Source: Chelativorans multitrophicus
Lineage (GTDB): Bacteria > Pseudomonadota > Alphaproteobacteria > Rhizobiales > Rhizobiaceae
Direction: 5' to 3'
NCBI RefSeq assembly: GCF_011317445.1
Contig: NZ_JAAAPL010000001.1
Coordinates: 434,001 to 498,000 of the forward strand
DNA: 64,000 nucleotides
Shown: piece by piece, positions 25,408 to 34,645 of the stretch
How the letters are laid out: each line of letters begins with the position of its first letter
Position numbering within the stretch: the first letter of the stretch is position 1
Position numbers and translations under genes: made by a program
The notes under the pieces: generated by a model
Seen by the model: the letters and a program-made list of their open reading frames with translations, nothing else
Database searches by the model: none
What the model was told of the DNA's origin: nothing

Positions 25408-26511
25408 TTACACAGCCTGGCTTTCTGCAACGAACTTCGCCAAGGCGAGAGAGGATGTCAGGCCGGGCGACTCGATGCCGAAGAGGTTGATCAATCCGGT
25501 GACGCTGTGTGCCCGTGGACCTTGAACGAGGAAATCCTGAACCGCCACCTCCGGCGGCACGATCTTCGGCCGGATACCCGAATAGGCCGGAAGCAGCGCT
25601 CCATCCTTCAGGTCGGGGAAATACCGGCGCACCCCGGCATAGAACAGCTCGGCCTTGGCGGGGTCGACCGCGTAGTGGAGGTTGTCTACCCATTCGATGT
25701 CCGGGCCGAAACGCGCCTGTCCGGCAAGATCGAGCGTCAGGTGGATTCCAAGGCCGCCTTTGACCGGAACAGGGTAGATGAGCCGCGAGAAAGGCGCCTT
25801 GCCGGCAAGCGAGAAGTAGTCGCCCTTGGCAAGGTATTCCTTCGGCACAAGCTGCGCGGGCATTCCTTCGATGCTCCGCGCCAGCTTCGGCGCGGAAAGC
25901 CCCGCGGCATTCACGAACAGGCGGCAGGAGAGCGTTGTGGGATCGGACCCGCCGATATCGAGCACGATGCCCTTATCGGTCACTCTCCCCCGCTCGACCG
26001 GGCTGTTTAGAACGAGGACGGCGCCGGCGCTTTCCGCGTCTCCCAGCAGCGACACCATATAGGCATGGCTGTCGATGATGCCCGTCGACGGGGACAGTAA
26101 TGCTCCGGCCGTCGCCAGCGCCGGTTCGAGGGAGCAGGCTTCGGATTCGGTGAGCTGCCTCAAATCTGCAACGCCGTTCCGTTCCGCCTTTGCGGCAATT
26201 GCCGGCAGTTGCTCCAGTTCGGCCTTGGACGTCGCGACGATCAGCTTTCCGCATTGCCGGTGCGGTATATCGCGCTCTCGGCAATAGGCGTAGAGCAGTT
26301 GCCGCCCTTCCACGCAGAGGCGCGCCATGAGGCTATCGGCCGGATAGTAGATCCCGGCATGGATGACCTCGCTGTTTCGCGATGAGGTTTCGCTGCCGAT
26401 TGAGCCTGCGGCCTCAAGAATGATGACTTCGCGCCCCATCGACGCCAAAGCACGCGCGACTGCGAGCCCGATCACACCCGCACCGGCAACGACACACTGA
26501 ACTTCCTCCAT
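25408..26511 (-). CDS. FAD-dependent oxidoreductase (LhgO-like)
   Basis: A 367-residue DAO-fold flavoprotein. [20 protein letters not shown] binds [21 protein letters not shown] and the late YSGIRPKIV are typical of L-2-hydroxyglutarate oxidase-like enzymes, which oxidise 2-hydroxy acids to 2-oxo acids. It is the last gene of a leftward operon with a D-2-hydroxyacid dehydrogenase and a 6PGDH-like dehydrogenase. It may supply the L-specific counterpart in hydroxyacid oxidation. The true substrate is unknown. It is probably membrane-associated but lacks TM helices. Confidence 0.85.
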   Translation of the reverse strand: MEEVQCVVAGAGVIGLAVARALASMGREVIILEAAGSIGSETSSRNSEVIHAGIYYPADSLMARLCVEGRQLLYAYCRERDIPHRQCGKLIVATSKAELEQLPAIAAKAERNGVADLRQLTESEACSLEPALATAGALLSPSTGIIDSHAYMVSLLGDAESAGAVLVLNSPVERGRVTDKGIVLDIGGSDPTTLSCRLFVNAAGLSAPKLARSIEGMPAQLVPKEYLAKGDYFSLAGKAPFSRLIYPVPVKGGLGIHLTLDLAGQARFGPDIEWVDNLHYAVDPAKAELFYAGVRRYFPDLKDGALLPAYSGIRPKIVPPEVAVQDFLVQGPRAHSVTGLINLFGIESPGLTSSLALAKFVAESQAV

Positions 26512-26543
26512 GGGGGTCCCCTAGCGCGGGATTGGACGCAGCG

Positions 26544-27476
26544 CTAGGCTACCCGGGAAACGAGCTCGCCATTGGCAAAATGCGCCTTGAGGTTATTCGA
26601 AATGCGCTGCATCGCCGCCGAGACGGTTTCCGGCGAGCGGCCCGCCATGTGCGGTGTGATGATCAGGTTTGGCGCTTCAAGCAATTCCTGGGTGACGTTC
26701 GGCTCGCCCGCCACCACGTCGAGGGCAGCGCCCGCGATCCGCTGCTCATGAAGCGCCTTGACCAGCTCGTCCGTATCCACGATGGAACCGCGGCCTATAT
26801 TGATGAGGAATCCCTTGGGCCCGAGCGCATCCAGGAATTCGCGGTTCACGATGCCTTTCGTGCCTGGTCCTCCAGGCGTGGCGATCACGATGAAATCGCT
26901 GTCGCGCGCGAGCTCGAGCGGCGAGGCCTTATATTCATACGGCACATCGCTTCGCTTGTTTCGGTTGTGGTAACGGATCTCCATGTTGAAGCCTAGGGCC
27001 CGCTCCGCGATCTGCAGGCCGATTTCGCCCAGCCCCAAAATGCCCAGACGCTTTTGATAGGCAAGCGCACGCGGCCCGCGGGACTTGAGCCACAACCCGT
27101 TGCGGACCTGCCGGTCCGCCCAGGATAGGTTGCGCGCGATCCCGAGGAGAAGCGCCATCGCGTGGTCCGCGACGGAGGACGCATTCGTCCCCTTACCTGT
27201 GCACAGGATCAATCCGAGCTCTTTCACCGCCGCAAGGTCGACATTCTCATGGCCGACCCCTTGCGTGTGCACCAATTCCAGCTTTCTGAGCCGGCGGAGC
27301 TGGTCTCCCGTCACACCGATCGAGCCATTCGTGACCAGGGCGCGCGTGGCGGGATACGCATCGATCGCCTTTTCGAACTCCTCAGGCGAAGGCGCATAGT
27401 GGACGACAAAATCTTCCTCCAAAAGCTTCAGCCCGGCGGAAGGCAATGGGATCCGCACCATGACCTCCGGTCTCAT
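26544..27476 (-). CDS. D-2-hydroxyacid dehydrogenase
   Basis: A 310-residue NAD(P)-dependent dehydrogenase. The Rossmann motif is GILGLGEIGLQIAERA, followed by a basic YHNRNKRSD that favours NADP. The catalytic Arg is in INIGRGSIVD, the Glu in VVAGEPN and the His in ITPHMAGRS. It reduces or oxidises a 2-oxo/2-hydroxy acid pair. Its ATG overlaps the stop of the upstream 6PGDH-like gene (ATGA). It is clearly paralogous to the enzyme at 31440-32378, sharing LLEEDF..YYAP/HYAP openings. Confidence 0.9.
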   Translation of the reverse strand: MRPEVMVRIPLPSAGLKLLEEDFVVHYAPSPEEFEKAIDAYPATRALVTNGSIGVTGDQLRRLRKLELVHTQGVGHENVDLAAVKELGLILCTGKGTNASSVADHAMALLLGIARNLSWADRQVRNGLWLKSRGPRALAYQKRLGILGLGEIGLQIAERALGFNMEIRYHNRNKRSDVPYEYKASPLELARDSDFIVIATPGGPGTKGIVNREFLDALGPKGFLINIGRGSIVDTDELVKALHEQRIAGAALDVVAGEPNVTQELLEAPNLIITPHMAGRSPETVSAAMQRISNNLKAHFANGELVSRVA

Positions 27477-28375
27477 GCCGCCTTCTCTCCCGCATTGCCG
27501 CCTGCCGCAAGCGCGGCCAACATCTCCGGATACTCCTTATCGAACGGGAGGCCCGACGCCTTGAGCTTTTCATACGAGCCGCCGATCGTCTGCGCGATCG
27601 CGGTCGACAAAATGGGCTTGAGCCCAAGGCTTTCGAGAGTGGCGGCGGCTTCCTTCATCTCCGTCACCCGGCGGGCGCCGTGCTGCTGCGTGCGGCCGAT
27701 GTAATAGGTGGCCGTCTGCCGCCAGTCGAGCCCGGGAAAGGTCTGCGAGATCGAATCGATTATGCGCTCGCGCACCCCCGCTTTCTCCGCCGCGGTAAGA
27801 CTTTCGAGCAGGAGCGCCTCGATGCCCTTCACGAGGATTGAGCGGATCATCTTCACCGCACAAGCTTGGCCGATCTCGGTCCCGACAGCCTCGATATCCA
27901 TTCCCGCGCCGGTCAGGATCCTTGCCGCGCGCTCCGCCTCCCCTCCGGCCAGGAGGATCGGCACCTTGTGCTCGTAAGGCGGCACGCGCGCCATGACGGC
28001 GCCTTCGACGAAGTCCGCATCGCCTCCCCTGGCCAGCGCCTCGCCCACCCTCTTCTTGGCGTCCGGCCCGATGGAGTTAAGGTCGATGAAGACCTGTCCC
28101 TTCCTCAGATGCTTGCCCGCATCCTCTCCCACTTTAACCGCCGCCGACCCCACTACGAGGGAGAGCACGACGTCCGCACCCGCGACCGCCTCTACCAGGC
28201 TGGTGCAGGCCTTTACTTTCCGCGCCTCCGCCCGGCTCTTGAGATCAGGCGCTTGAGCGGCATCCGCGAAACGGAGGTCGAAGGCGGAAAGCCCTTCCAC
28301 CGAGGGCTCCTTGCTCAGGCCCATTGCCATGGCCTGCGCGGCTTCGCCGAAGCCGATGAAAGCGATGTTCGTCAT
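27473..28375 (-). CDS. 6PGDH-like dehydrogenase with DUF1932
   Basis: A 300-residue beta-hydroxyacid-dehydrogenase-type protein. The N-terminal NAD(P) domain opens IAFIGFGEAAQAMAMGL. FIDLNSIGPDAKKRVGE precedes the catalytic Lys in GQACAVKMIRSILVKG. The C-terminal part (LDWRQTATYYIGRTQQHGAR) is the DUF1932 domain. It is the first gene of the leftward operon at the 28.4-kb divergent promoter. The substrate is a 3-hydroxy acid by family, otherwise unknown. A close paralogue is encoded at 57373-58257. Confidence 0.87.
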   Translation of the reverse strand: MTNIAFIGFGEAAQAMAMGLSKEPSVEGLSAFDLRFADAAQAPDLKSRAEARKVKACTSLVEAVAGADVVLSLVVGSAAVKVGEDAGKHLRKGQVFIDLNSIGPDAKKRVGEALARGGDADFVEGAVMARVPPYEHKVPILLAGGEAERAARILTGAGMDIEAVGTEIGQACAVKMIRSILVKGIEALLLESLTAAEKAGVRERIIDSISQTFPGLDWRQTATYYIGRTQQHGARRVTEMKEAAATLESLGLKPILSTAIAQTIGGSYEKLKASGLPFDKEYPEMLAALAAGGNAGEKAA

Positions 28376-28444
28376 TGATGCTCCTGTTTTTCAACGACCG
28401 TTCCTGGGCCCGTCAATCCGGCCGACCAAGCCCCGCATCCACTC

Positions 28445-28476
28445 TTGTATTTTTCTGTCGACCTTTGTATTCAAAG
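28445..28476. promoter_or_regulatory. GntR-type operator candidates, divergent promoter
   Basis: Between two divergent operons, TTGTATTTTT (28445-28454) is followed by the near-palindrome CTTTGTATTCAAAG (28463-28476). The second has arms CTTTG/CAAAG and resembles the TTGTATACA motif seen in the other island promoters, with one central base changed. Confidence 0.5.
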
Positions 28477-28536
28477 AAAGACAGGCCTGCAAGATTGCGG
28501 CTGGCGAAAAGTGCGTCGGCGCCGAGGGAGGAACGA

Positions 28537-29331
28537 ATGCATGCGAATCTTTTGAAGCACAGGCTCGGCTCTGGCGAGCCGACATTCGTTTTCTCGGTGC
28601 GCATGGCGCGCACGGTCAACATCGTCTCGATGGCGCAGGCGGCGGGCTATCACGGGCTTTATGTGGACCTGCAGCACAGCTCGATCTCGATCGACACTGC
28701 CGCGCAGATCTTCTCCACCGCCCTGCACAGCGAGGTGACGGCCTTCGCGCGCGTGCCGAGCCTGGAGCCGGGGCTGGTATCACGCGTGCTCGATGCGGGC
28801 GCCCAGGGCATTCTCGCTCCCGATATCCGCTCGGCCGCCGAGGCAAAGGCACTGGTCCAGGCAGCGCTGATTGCGCCCAAGGGCGACCGCTCCGTCGGCA
28901 GCGGCATCCCCAATCCGCGTTTCAAAGGCCTTTCGGGTGGCGCACTGGCCGCCGCCATCAACGATGCTACCTTGCTCATCGCCATGATCGAAACCGAGGA
29001 GGCGGCAGAGAGGGCTGGGGAAATCATCGGCGTCGACGGCATCGACGCAATCCAGATCGGCAGCAATGATCTCACCACCTCCATGGGCATACCTGGCCAA
29101 TACAAGCACGATCGGGTCCAGACAGTCTATGGAAAGGTTATCGCCGCCTGCAAGGCCGCCGGAAAACCCCTGATCATCGGCGGCATCCGCAAGAGCGATG
29201 AACTGGAGCCATATGTGCGGATGGGTGCCTCGCGCTGCTACTTTACCGGCGCGGACACCAACTTTTTGATCGAGGGGGCAATGAAATTCATGGCCGAGGC
29301 GAAAGCCGCCGACGCCGCGATCGTCGGCTGA
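28537..29331 (+). CDS. HpcH/HpaI-family aldolase
   Basis: A 264-residue class II aldolase with a TIM-barrel. YHGLYVDLQHSSISID carries the Asp/His active-site strand. VTAFARVPSLEP supplies the phosphate/carboxylate Arg. IAMIETEEA contains the metal Glu. IQIGSNDLTTSMGIPGQ contains the metal Asp. Family members split 4-hydroxy-2-oxo acids into pyruvate or oxaloacetate plus an aldehyde. GGAGGAACGA precedes the ATG at 28537, and longer frames reach only into promoter DNA. It is the first gene of a rightward operon followed by tctC; a paralogue lies at 49779. Confidence 0.88.
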   Translation: MHANLLKHRLGSGEPTFVFSVRMARTVNIVSMAQAAGYHGLYVDLQHSSISIDTAAQIFSTALHSEVTAFARVPSLEPGLVSRVLDAGAQGILAPDIRSAAEAKALVQAALIAPKGDRSVGSGIPNPRFKGLSGGALAAAINDATLLIAMIETEEAAERAGEIIGVDGIDAIQIGSNDLTTSMGIPGQYKHDRVQTVYGKVIAACKAAGKPLIIGGIRKSDELEPYVRMGASRCYFTGADTNFLIEGAMKFMAEAKAADAAIVG

Positions 29332-29362
29332 ACATCACGACAAACATGACCGGGAGGAACTG

Positions 29363-30316
29363 ATGAAAACGATTTTCTTGGCTGCAGGCGCCGCGGCGCT
29401 TGCACTCTTTGCGACCGCGGCTTCCGCCGAATATCCCGAGCGTGCGATTACCGTGGTCAATCCGAACTCGGCAGGCGGCGGCACCGATGTCGGCATCCGC
29501 ACATGGCAGCCCTATGTGGAAGCCTGCCTCGGCCAGGGCGCCGTGCTCGTGCCGACGGCGATGCCCGGCGCTGCCTCAGCGGTGGGTATCACCGCGCTCG
29601 CCAAGGCCGCGCCGGACGGCTACACGATCGGAATGGCGAACATGCCGAACCTGGTGACGAACAATCTCTCCAAGCCGGATCAACCGTCCTTCGAGGACTT
29701 TGAGTGGCTCGGCAACATCATCGGCGTGAATTCAACGCTCAATGTGCGCAAGGACAGCAAGTTCCAGACACTCCAGGAAGCGATCGACTACATCAAGGGC
29801 AGTTCCACCCCGATTAATGTCGGCATGGGCGGCGTGGGCGCAGACGATCACCTTGCGGGTCTCCAGTTCCAAAAGCTGATCGGCGCCAAGCTCAACTTCA
29901 TTCCCTTCGGCTCGGGGGCGGATTCGCGCAACGCCCTTCTGGGCGGCCAGGTCGAGTTTTCCCTGATGTCGAACGTGGAAGCCGCCGGATTCCGCGATGA
30001 AATCCGTCCGCTCGCAATTGCCGCGGAGACGCGCTCCGAGCTCTTCCCGGAGGCTCCCACATTCAAGGAACAAGGGATCGACCTGGTGGGTGGATCCACC
30101 CACGTCATCGGCGCACCGAAGGGCTTCCCCGAGGAGGCGCTGGCAAAATGGCGTGAGTGCATTCAGGTCGCCGGCAAGGACCCGAAGTTCCTTGAAGACG
30201 CAGAGAAGCGCTCGCTCTCGCTGAATGTGATGACGGCCGAGGAAACCGAAGCCTTCATTCGCGCCCAGCACAAGGCCCTTTCTGAGCTTTGGGCAAGCGA
30301 CCCCTGGATCAAGTAA
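29363..30316 (+). CDS. TctC-type receptor (TTT transporter), copy 1
   Basis: A 317-residue periplasmic binding protein of the Bug/TctC family. The signal peptide ends SAEYPE. The mature part shows AITVVNPNSAGGGTDVGIRT, the carboxylate-binding loop, then VGADDHLAGLQFQKL, and ends LWASDPWIK. It should hand a carboxylic acid to a TctA/TctB pair. The only such pair is encoded at 38.5-40.5 kb in the opposite direction. A strong GGAGGAACTG ribosome site precedes it. A terminator follows. Confidence 0.92.
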   Translation: MKTIFLAAGAAALALFATAASAEYPERAITVVNPNSAGGGTDVGIRTWQPYVEACLGQGAVLVPTAMPGAASAVGITALAKAAPDGYTIGMANMPNLVTNNLSKPDQPSFEDFEWLGNIIGVNSTLNVRKDSKFQTLQEAIDYIKGSSTPINVGMGGVGADDHLAGLQFQKLIGAKLNFIPFGSGADSRNALLGGQVEFSLMSNVEAAGFRDEIRPLAIAAETRSELFPEAPTFKEQGIDLVGGSTHVIGAPKGFPEEALAKWRECIQVAGKDPKFLEDAEKRSLSLNVMTAEETEAFIRAQHKALSELWASDPWIK

Positions 30317-30350
30317 CCCGGCTTGGGCGAGGTCCTTCGATGAGGTGTTA

Positions 30351-30384
30351 GCCGCCGCTGGCTGATCCAGCGGCGGCCTTTTTC
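30351..30384 (+). terminator. Rho-independent terminator
   Basis: A perfect 11-bp stem GCCGCCGCTGG/CCAGCGGCGGC with a five-base loop, then CTTTTTCTC. It separates the aldolase-tctC transcript from the hydratase gene 15 bases downstream, which must rely on readthrough or its own promoter. Confidence 0.88.
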
Positions 30385-30398
30385 TCGCAGAGGTTACA

Positions 30399-31181
30399 AT
30401 GGACAGCGAAATCGAAACACTCGTTGACCGGATTCAGGGCCGGATATCAGGCCGAGAGCCCTGGAAGGACGTGCTGGAGGACCAGCCCGGCCTCAGCGAC
30501 GAGGATGCCTACCGCATCCAGTTCGCGCTGATCCGCCGGCTTGCCGCCGCAGGAGATCGCGCAGTAGGCTACAAGGCCGCCTATACAAGCGCCGCCGTCC
30601 AGGCTCAACGCGGCAATGGCGGCCCCATTGCCGGCGCTTTCCTGCAGTCGGGATTTCTGCCGGAAGGCGAGCCGATCGCCATCGTTCCGGAGCGTCGCAA
30701 CGCGGTGGAGCCGGAAGTGGCGATCCTTCTCGGCGCCGATCTTCCCGGGCCGCAGGTGACGCCGCTCGATGTCCGGCGGGCGGCCGCCCTCCTGCTGCCG
30801 GCCATCGAAGTGGCGGTCGGCGCGCCCGGCGATCTGAAGCGCAGCCGACAGATGGTCATTGCCACCAACAAAACCGCCGGCAGCGTTATCGTCGGCGGGC
30901 CGGGCCGCGCGCCGGACGGGATCGATCTCAGGCTAGAAGGATGCGTGATGACGATCAATGGCAGCCCGGCCGGGTCTGCCACGGGCGCGGAAGTAATGGG
31001 CGATCCTTACAATGCCGCCGCCTTTATCGCCAATACCGTGCTTGCGAATGGCGGGATGCTCACAGCCGGTATGATTCTGATGACCGGCTCAATCATCGCC
31101 GCGGTGCCGATCGAGGCAGGCGACGACGTGCGCGCCGAGTTCACGCGGCTGGGGAGCATTCATATCCGGTTTGCGAGGTGA
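30399..31181 (+). CDS. 2-keto-4-pentenoate hydratase-like protein
   Basis: A 260-residue MhpD-type protein of the fumarylacetoacetase superfamily. Landmarks are DEDAYRIQFALIRRLAAAGD, AVGYKAAYTSAAVQ, NAVEPEVAILLGADLPG with the metal-binding Glu set, and MTGSIIAAVPIEAGDDVRAE. Such enzymes hydrate 2-hydroxydienoates to 4-hydroxy-2-oxo acids, the substrate type of the HpcH/HpaI aldolase encoded just upstream, so the two could act in series. It lies immediately after a strong terminator. Confidence 0.85.
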   Translation: MDSEIETLVDRIQGRISGREPWKDVLEDQPGLSDEDAYRIQFALIRRLAAAGDRAVGYKAAYTSAAVQAQRGNGGPIAGAFLQSGFLPEGEPIAIVPERRNAVEPEVAILLGADLPGPQVTPLDVRRAAALLLPAIEVAVGAPGDLKRSRQMVIATNKTAGSVIVGGPGRAPDGIDLRLEGCVMTINGSPAGSATGAEVMGDPYNAAAFIANTVLANGGMLTAGMILMTGSIIAAVPIEAGDDVRAEFTRLGSIHIRFAR

Positions 31182-31200
31182 GTGGCTAGTGGCTGGCCGT

Positions 31201-31431
31201 CCCCTCACTTGCAATTTCTAACACTTAGCCTTCGGCTAAGATGTTGAGATCGCTTTCTCTCCCACAAGGGGAGAGATATGGGTCGCCTACGCTTCCATAA
31301 GCCGCCAAGATCAGCGACTGGCAGCGAGGGTAATGCCAGCGTTATCTCTCCCCTTGTGGGAGAGAAAGCGTTTTCCTGCATCTGCGAGCGGGCTTTTACC
31401 CGAGCACGTGCTTGGAAACGCAAGAGAGGGG
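31201..31431. repeat. MITE-like intergenic element, copy A
   Basis: A 231-bp non-coding element between two convergent genes. Its ends are related to each other as inverted repeats: CCCCTCACTTGCAATTTC at the left and CAAGAGAGGGG at the right, next to CTAACACTTAGC and GTGCTTGGAAACG boxes. The same end boxes occur in reverse orientation at 52574-52717. The middle holds a perfect 27-bp inverted repeat (31251-31277 and 31344-31370) around a 66-base spacer. It encodes nothing recognisable. Confidence 0.65.
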
Positions 31432-31439
31432 AATTTTGG

Positions 31440-32378
31440 TCACGCTATCCGGTGCACGATATCTCCCTTCCCGAAGAAATGCGCCTTCAGGTTCTTGGAT
31501 ATCTGCCGCCTGGCAAAGACCACCGCTTCCGGGGAGCGGCCGCCGATGTGCGGGCTGAGGATCACATTCGGTGCGCCGGCCAACTCCGGCGAAATCACCG
31601 GCTCGCCTTCCCAGACATCCAGGCCGGCGGCGGCGATAACCTTTCCATGCAGCGCCTCGACGAGTGCTGCCGTATCGACCACGCTGCCGCGGCCGACATT
31701 GATGAGAACACCGGATGGGCCCAGCGCTGCCAGCACGTCGCGGTTGACCAGGTGGCGCGTTTCCTCTCCGCCCGGGCAGGAGATGATGAGGATGTCGGAG
31801 GCTGCGGCGAGTTCCCTGGTTGTGGAATAGTATTCGTAGGGGGCGCCTTCGCGGGGCCTGCGATTGTGGTAGAGCACGGTGGCTTCAAAGGCTTGGACGC
31901 GTTTGGCGACGCCCAGACCGACCTCCCCGAGCCCGACAATGCCGACACGCTTTTCGAAGATCAGAGGGCGGGGATAGCGTGCTTCTTCCCAGATACCCGA
32001 GCGAACCGCCCGCTCCGCTGCCGGAATGTCGCGCAGGACCGCCAAAAGCAACCCCAGAGCTTGCTCTGCCACCGAAAACGCGTTCGTGCCGGCATTGTTG
32101 GCGACGATGATCTTTTTCTCCCTTACCGCTTCCATGTCGATCTTTTCGTAGCCGACGCCGACGGTATGGATCATTTCCAGATGGGGAATCGCGCGAATCT
32201 GATCACCGGTGAGACCGATGGACCCGTTGGTGACAACGCCTCGTGTCGTGGCGCCATGCTCGCGGATTGCCTTTTCGAGCTCTGGAAGCGTGGGCGCATA
32301 ATAGACAGTGAAATCCTCCTCCAAAAGCGCGATGCTTTCGGGCGGAAAGGGCACACGGACAATCACCTCGGGTTTCAT
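31440..32378 (-). CDS. D-2-hydroxyacid dehydrogenase
   Basis: A 312-residue enzyme of the D-isomer family. The Rossmann loop is GIVGLGEVGLGVAKRV followed by YHNRRPREG, suggesting NADP use. Catalytic residues are Arg in INVGRGSVVD, Glu in WEGEPV and His in LSPHIGGRS. It is the last gene of the leftward operon beginning at 35596 (two tctC genes, an enolase-superfamily enzyme, then this). It is a paralogue of 26544-27476. ATG 32378 has the better-placed GGGGAA; 32384 is an alternative. Confidence 0.9.
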   Translation of the reverse strand: MKPEVIVRVPFPPESIALLEEDFTVYYAPTLPELEKAIREHGATTRGVVTNGSIGLTGDQIRAIPHLEMIHTVGVGYEKIDMEAVREKKIIVANNAGTNAFSVAEQALGLLLAVLRDIPAAERAVRSGIWEEARYPRPLIFEKRVGIVGLGEVGLGVAKRVQAFEATVLYHNRRPREGAPYEYYSTTRELAAASDILIISCPGGEETRHLVNRDVLAALGPSGVLINVGRGSVVDTAALVEALHGKVIAAAGLDVWEGEPVISPELAGAPNVILSPHIGGRSPEAVVFARRQISKNLKAHFFGKGDIVHRIA

Positions 32379-32412
32379 GAGCATTCCCCAACTGCGTAAT
32401 AACTGAGCAAAA

Positions 32413-33597
32413 TCAATGCTTGGCGGCTACGGGCGGATGCGCCCGGAGCGCCTCCTCGTTCACATCCGCGCCCCAACCCGGCCCGTCGGGCAGGCGCATA
32501 TAGCCCCTCTCGATCGTGGGCGGATTGGTAATGAGGTCGTTCGTCCACGGGACCTGTACCACATCCATTTCCATGACGCGGAAATTGGGAACGGCGGCGC
32601 AGAAATGCGCACTGATGAGCGTGGCGATCGGCCCGCAGAAATTATGGGTTGCGACATTGACCTCAAAACTGTCGGCCAAGGCGGCCATCCGCATTGCTTC
32701 ATAGATGCCGTTCCACGGCACATCGATGATCACGACATCGACCGCCTGCTCCTCCAGATAGGGCCGAAGCTGGCGCCTGCCGCTCAGCGTCTCGCAGGAG
32801 GCGATGGGGATGCGGCTGGCCCGGCGAACCTGGGCGACGGCCTTGGCGTCGAAATTGTCGATTTCCAGCCAGTCGAGGTCCACGGGCTCCAGGGCATGGG
32901 CGAGACGGATATAGCCCTCGGGGCGGAAATTGAAATTCACGTCCAGTTTAAGGCCAATATCGGGCCCCGCGCCCTCGCGGAAGGCTGTCATCTGGTCGAC
33001 CGCCGCCGAGATGGCGGAGCGAAGCGGATTGCGGTCGGGGTCACCCGAACCGCCGGCGAAGCCCGGACGGTACATGTAAGGTTCGGGCCTGTCGAACATC
33101 ATGAGGTTGGTCTTGAGCGCGTGATAGCCGGACTCCCGCACCTGCCGCCCCAGCGACTTCACATCATCGAGCGAGGTGATGCGCGGAACGCCGAGATCCT
33201 TCCAGTTGGTCACATGATAGGAACCGCAATGCGACCAGTACATACGGATATCATCGCGCATCCTGCCGCCGATAAGTTCATAGGCCGGCACGCCGATAGC
33301 CTTTGCCTTGATGTCGACCAGTGCGTTCTCGATCGCGCCGATCGCGCGCGAGACCGCACCGAAGGGCACACCCCAGGCCGCGCGGCGGAGGCGGTCGATC
33401 ACCGGATGTATGCGCCGCGGATCTTCGCCGAGGATCTGCTGGCCCATGTGGCGGACGAGCGGAGAGAGTACATTGTTGATGTGATTTTCCGGAAACTCCG
33501 CCCAGCCGACCAGCCCCTCGTCGGTGGAAATTTTCAGGAAGGAAAGGTTGCGCCATCCTGCGTTGCAATAGAGGGTTTCGACCGCGGTAATCTTCAT
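32413..33597 (-). CDS. Enolase-superfamily dehydratase/racemase
   Basis: A 394-residue mandelate racemase/muconate lactonizing-type enzyme. The N-terminal capping domain includes LVGWAEFPENHINN. The barrel carries YHALKTNL (Lys on strand 2), LKLDVNF, WLEIDNF and SCETLSG with the three metal acids, and NVATHNFCG with a late His. This pattern fits acid-sugar dehydratases or epimerases that abstract the proton alpha to a carboxylate. Only 15 bases separate it from the tctC gene upstream. Confidence 0.88.
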   Translation of the reverse strand: MKITAVETLYCNAGWRNLSFLKISTDEGLVGWAEFPENHINNVLSPLVRHMGQQILGEDPRRIHPVIDRLRRAAWGVPFGAVSRAIGAIENALVDIKAKAIGVPAYELIGGRMRDDIRMYWSHCGSYHVTNWKDLGVPRITSLDDVKSLGRQVRESGYHALKTNLMMFDRPEPYMYRPGFAGGSGDPDRNPLRSAISAAVDQMTAFREGAGPDIGLKLDVNFNFRPEGYIRLAHALEPVDLDWLEIDNFDAKAVAQVRRASRIPIASCETLSGRRQLRPYLEEQAVDVVIIDVPWNGIYEAMRMAALADSFEVNVATHNFCGPIATLISAHFCAAVPNFRVMEMDVVQVPWTNDLITNPPTIERGYMRLPDGPGWGADVNEEALRAHPPVAAKH

Positions 33598-33613
33598 CGT
33601 ACTCGCCAGCCTC

Positions 33614-34561
33614 CTAGTCCTTGATCCAGGGATCCTGGTCCCAAAGCTTCTTCAATGCTTCATATTCGCCGCGCGCGAAGGCTTCCGTCTCGGCAGCATT
33701 CATCGGCGTGAGGATAAAGTTCCGCTCGGTGATCTGCTTGCGGTATTCGGGGTCCTGCGCGACGGTCTGAAAACACTGGTCCAGCTTGGCCTTTATGTCG
33801 GCTGGCAACCCGGCCGGCGCTCCCATCAGAAAAGTATTGCCGGCGGTGATGTCCCAGCCCAGCTCCTTCAGCGTCGGCACGTCCGGCAGACCGGCAAAGC
33901 GCTCTGAACCCGCTATCGCCAGCGTCTGAAGCTGGTCCTTGAAATTGGCGCTCTCCGTGACCGAGAGGCCGAGGATTTCGACATGCCCGCCCATCACGGC
34001 GTTTCGCGCGAGCGGCGATTCCACCATTGGAATGAAGTCGAATTTTGCGCCCGTTTCCTGCAGGAGGCGGAGCAGCACCAGATGGTCATCAGCGCCAGGC
34101 TGGGTGATCGCGGCCTGAACAGGCTTTTCCTTCGCGGTCTCGATCAGCTGCTGAATGGTCGTGAAGCGGCCGCCCTTGCCGGCACTGATTGCTACCCGCG
34201 TTCCCACCAGATTGGCCAGATAATCGAAACTGTCCATAGTGAAGCGCGGATTTTCCGTCGCAATGGTGTTCACCGGCAGGTTCGGCGTGATGATGCTGCC
34301 GAGCGTGTAGCCGTCCGGCGCGGCATTGGCGATGTCGAACATGCCGATCGCACCGCCCGCGCCGGGCTTATCTACCACGACCAGCTCGCCGCCCAGGCAC
34401 TTCTCCATGAACGGCTCCATGATCCGCACGCCGACATCGGCGCCGCCGCCCGGAGCAAAGGGCACGATGAAGGTGATCGGCTTTTCGGGATATTCGGCCA
34501 GCGCGGCCGTTGCGGCTCCCCCCGCGAGGGCAAGGGCAAGTACAAGGGCGCAATATCGCAT
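33614..34561 (-). CDS. TctC-type receptor (TTT transporter), copy 2
   Basis: A 315-residue Bug/TctC receptor. The signal peptide ends ALAEYPE. Then come ITFIVPFAPGGGADVGVRIM, PGADDHLVLLRLLQETGA and the end LWDQDPWIKD. Start M4 (34561) has GGAG at a good distance, while M1 at 34570 is too close to it. It is the second tctC in the same leftward operon, which is unusual and suggests two ligands for one pathway or a recent duplication followed by divergence. Confidence 0.9.
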   Translation of the reverse strand: MRYCALVLALALAGGAATAALAEYPEKPITFIVPFAPGGGADVGVRIMEPFMEKCLGGELVVVDKPGAGGAIGMFDIANAAPDGYTLGSIITPNLPVNTIATENPRFTMDSFDYLANLVGTRVAISAGKGGRFTTIQQLIETAKEKPVQAAITQPGADDHLVLLRLLQETGAKFDFIPMVESPLARNAVMGGHVEILGLSVTESANFKDQLQTLAIAGSERFAGLPDVPTLKELGWDITAGNTFLMGAPAGLPADIKAKLDQCFQTVAQDPEYRKQITERNFILTPMNAAETEAFARGEYEALKKLWDQDPWIKD

Positions 34562-34645
34562 GCGGGTCATCTCCAGTCAGGATCGGGAGGATTGCACTTC
34601 GGCGGGCTCCCGATCGGGGCCGGGAACCCGCATGATGCAGCGAGC

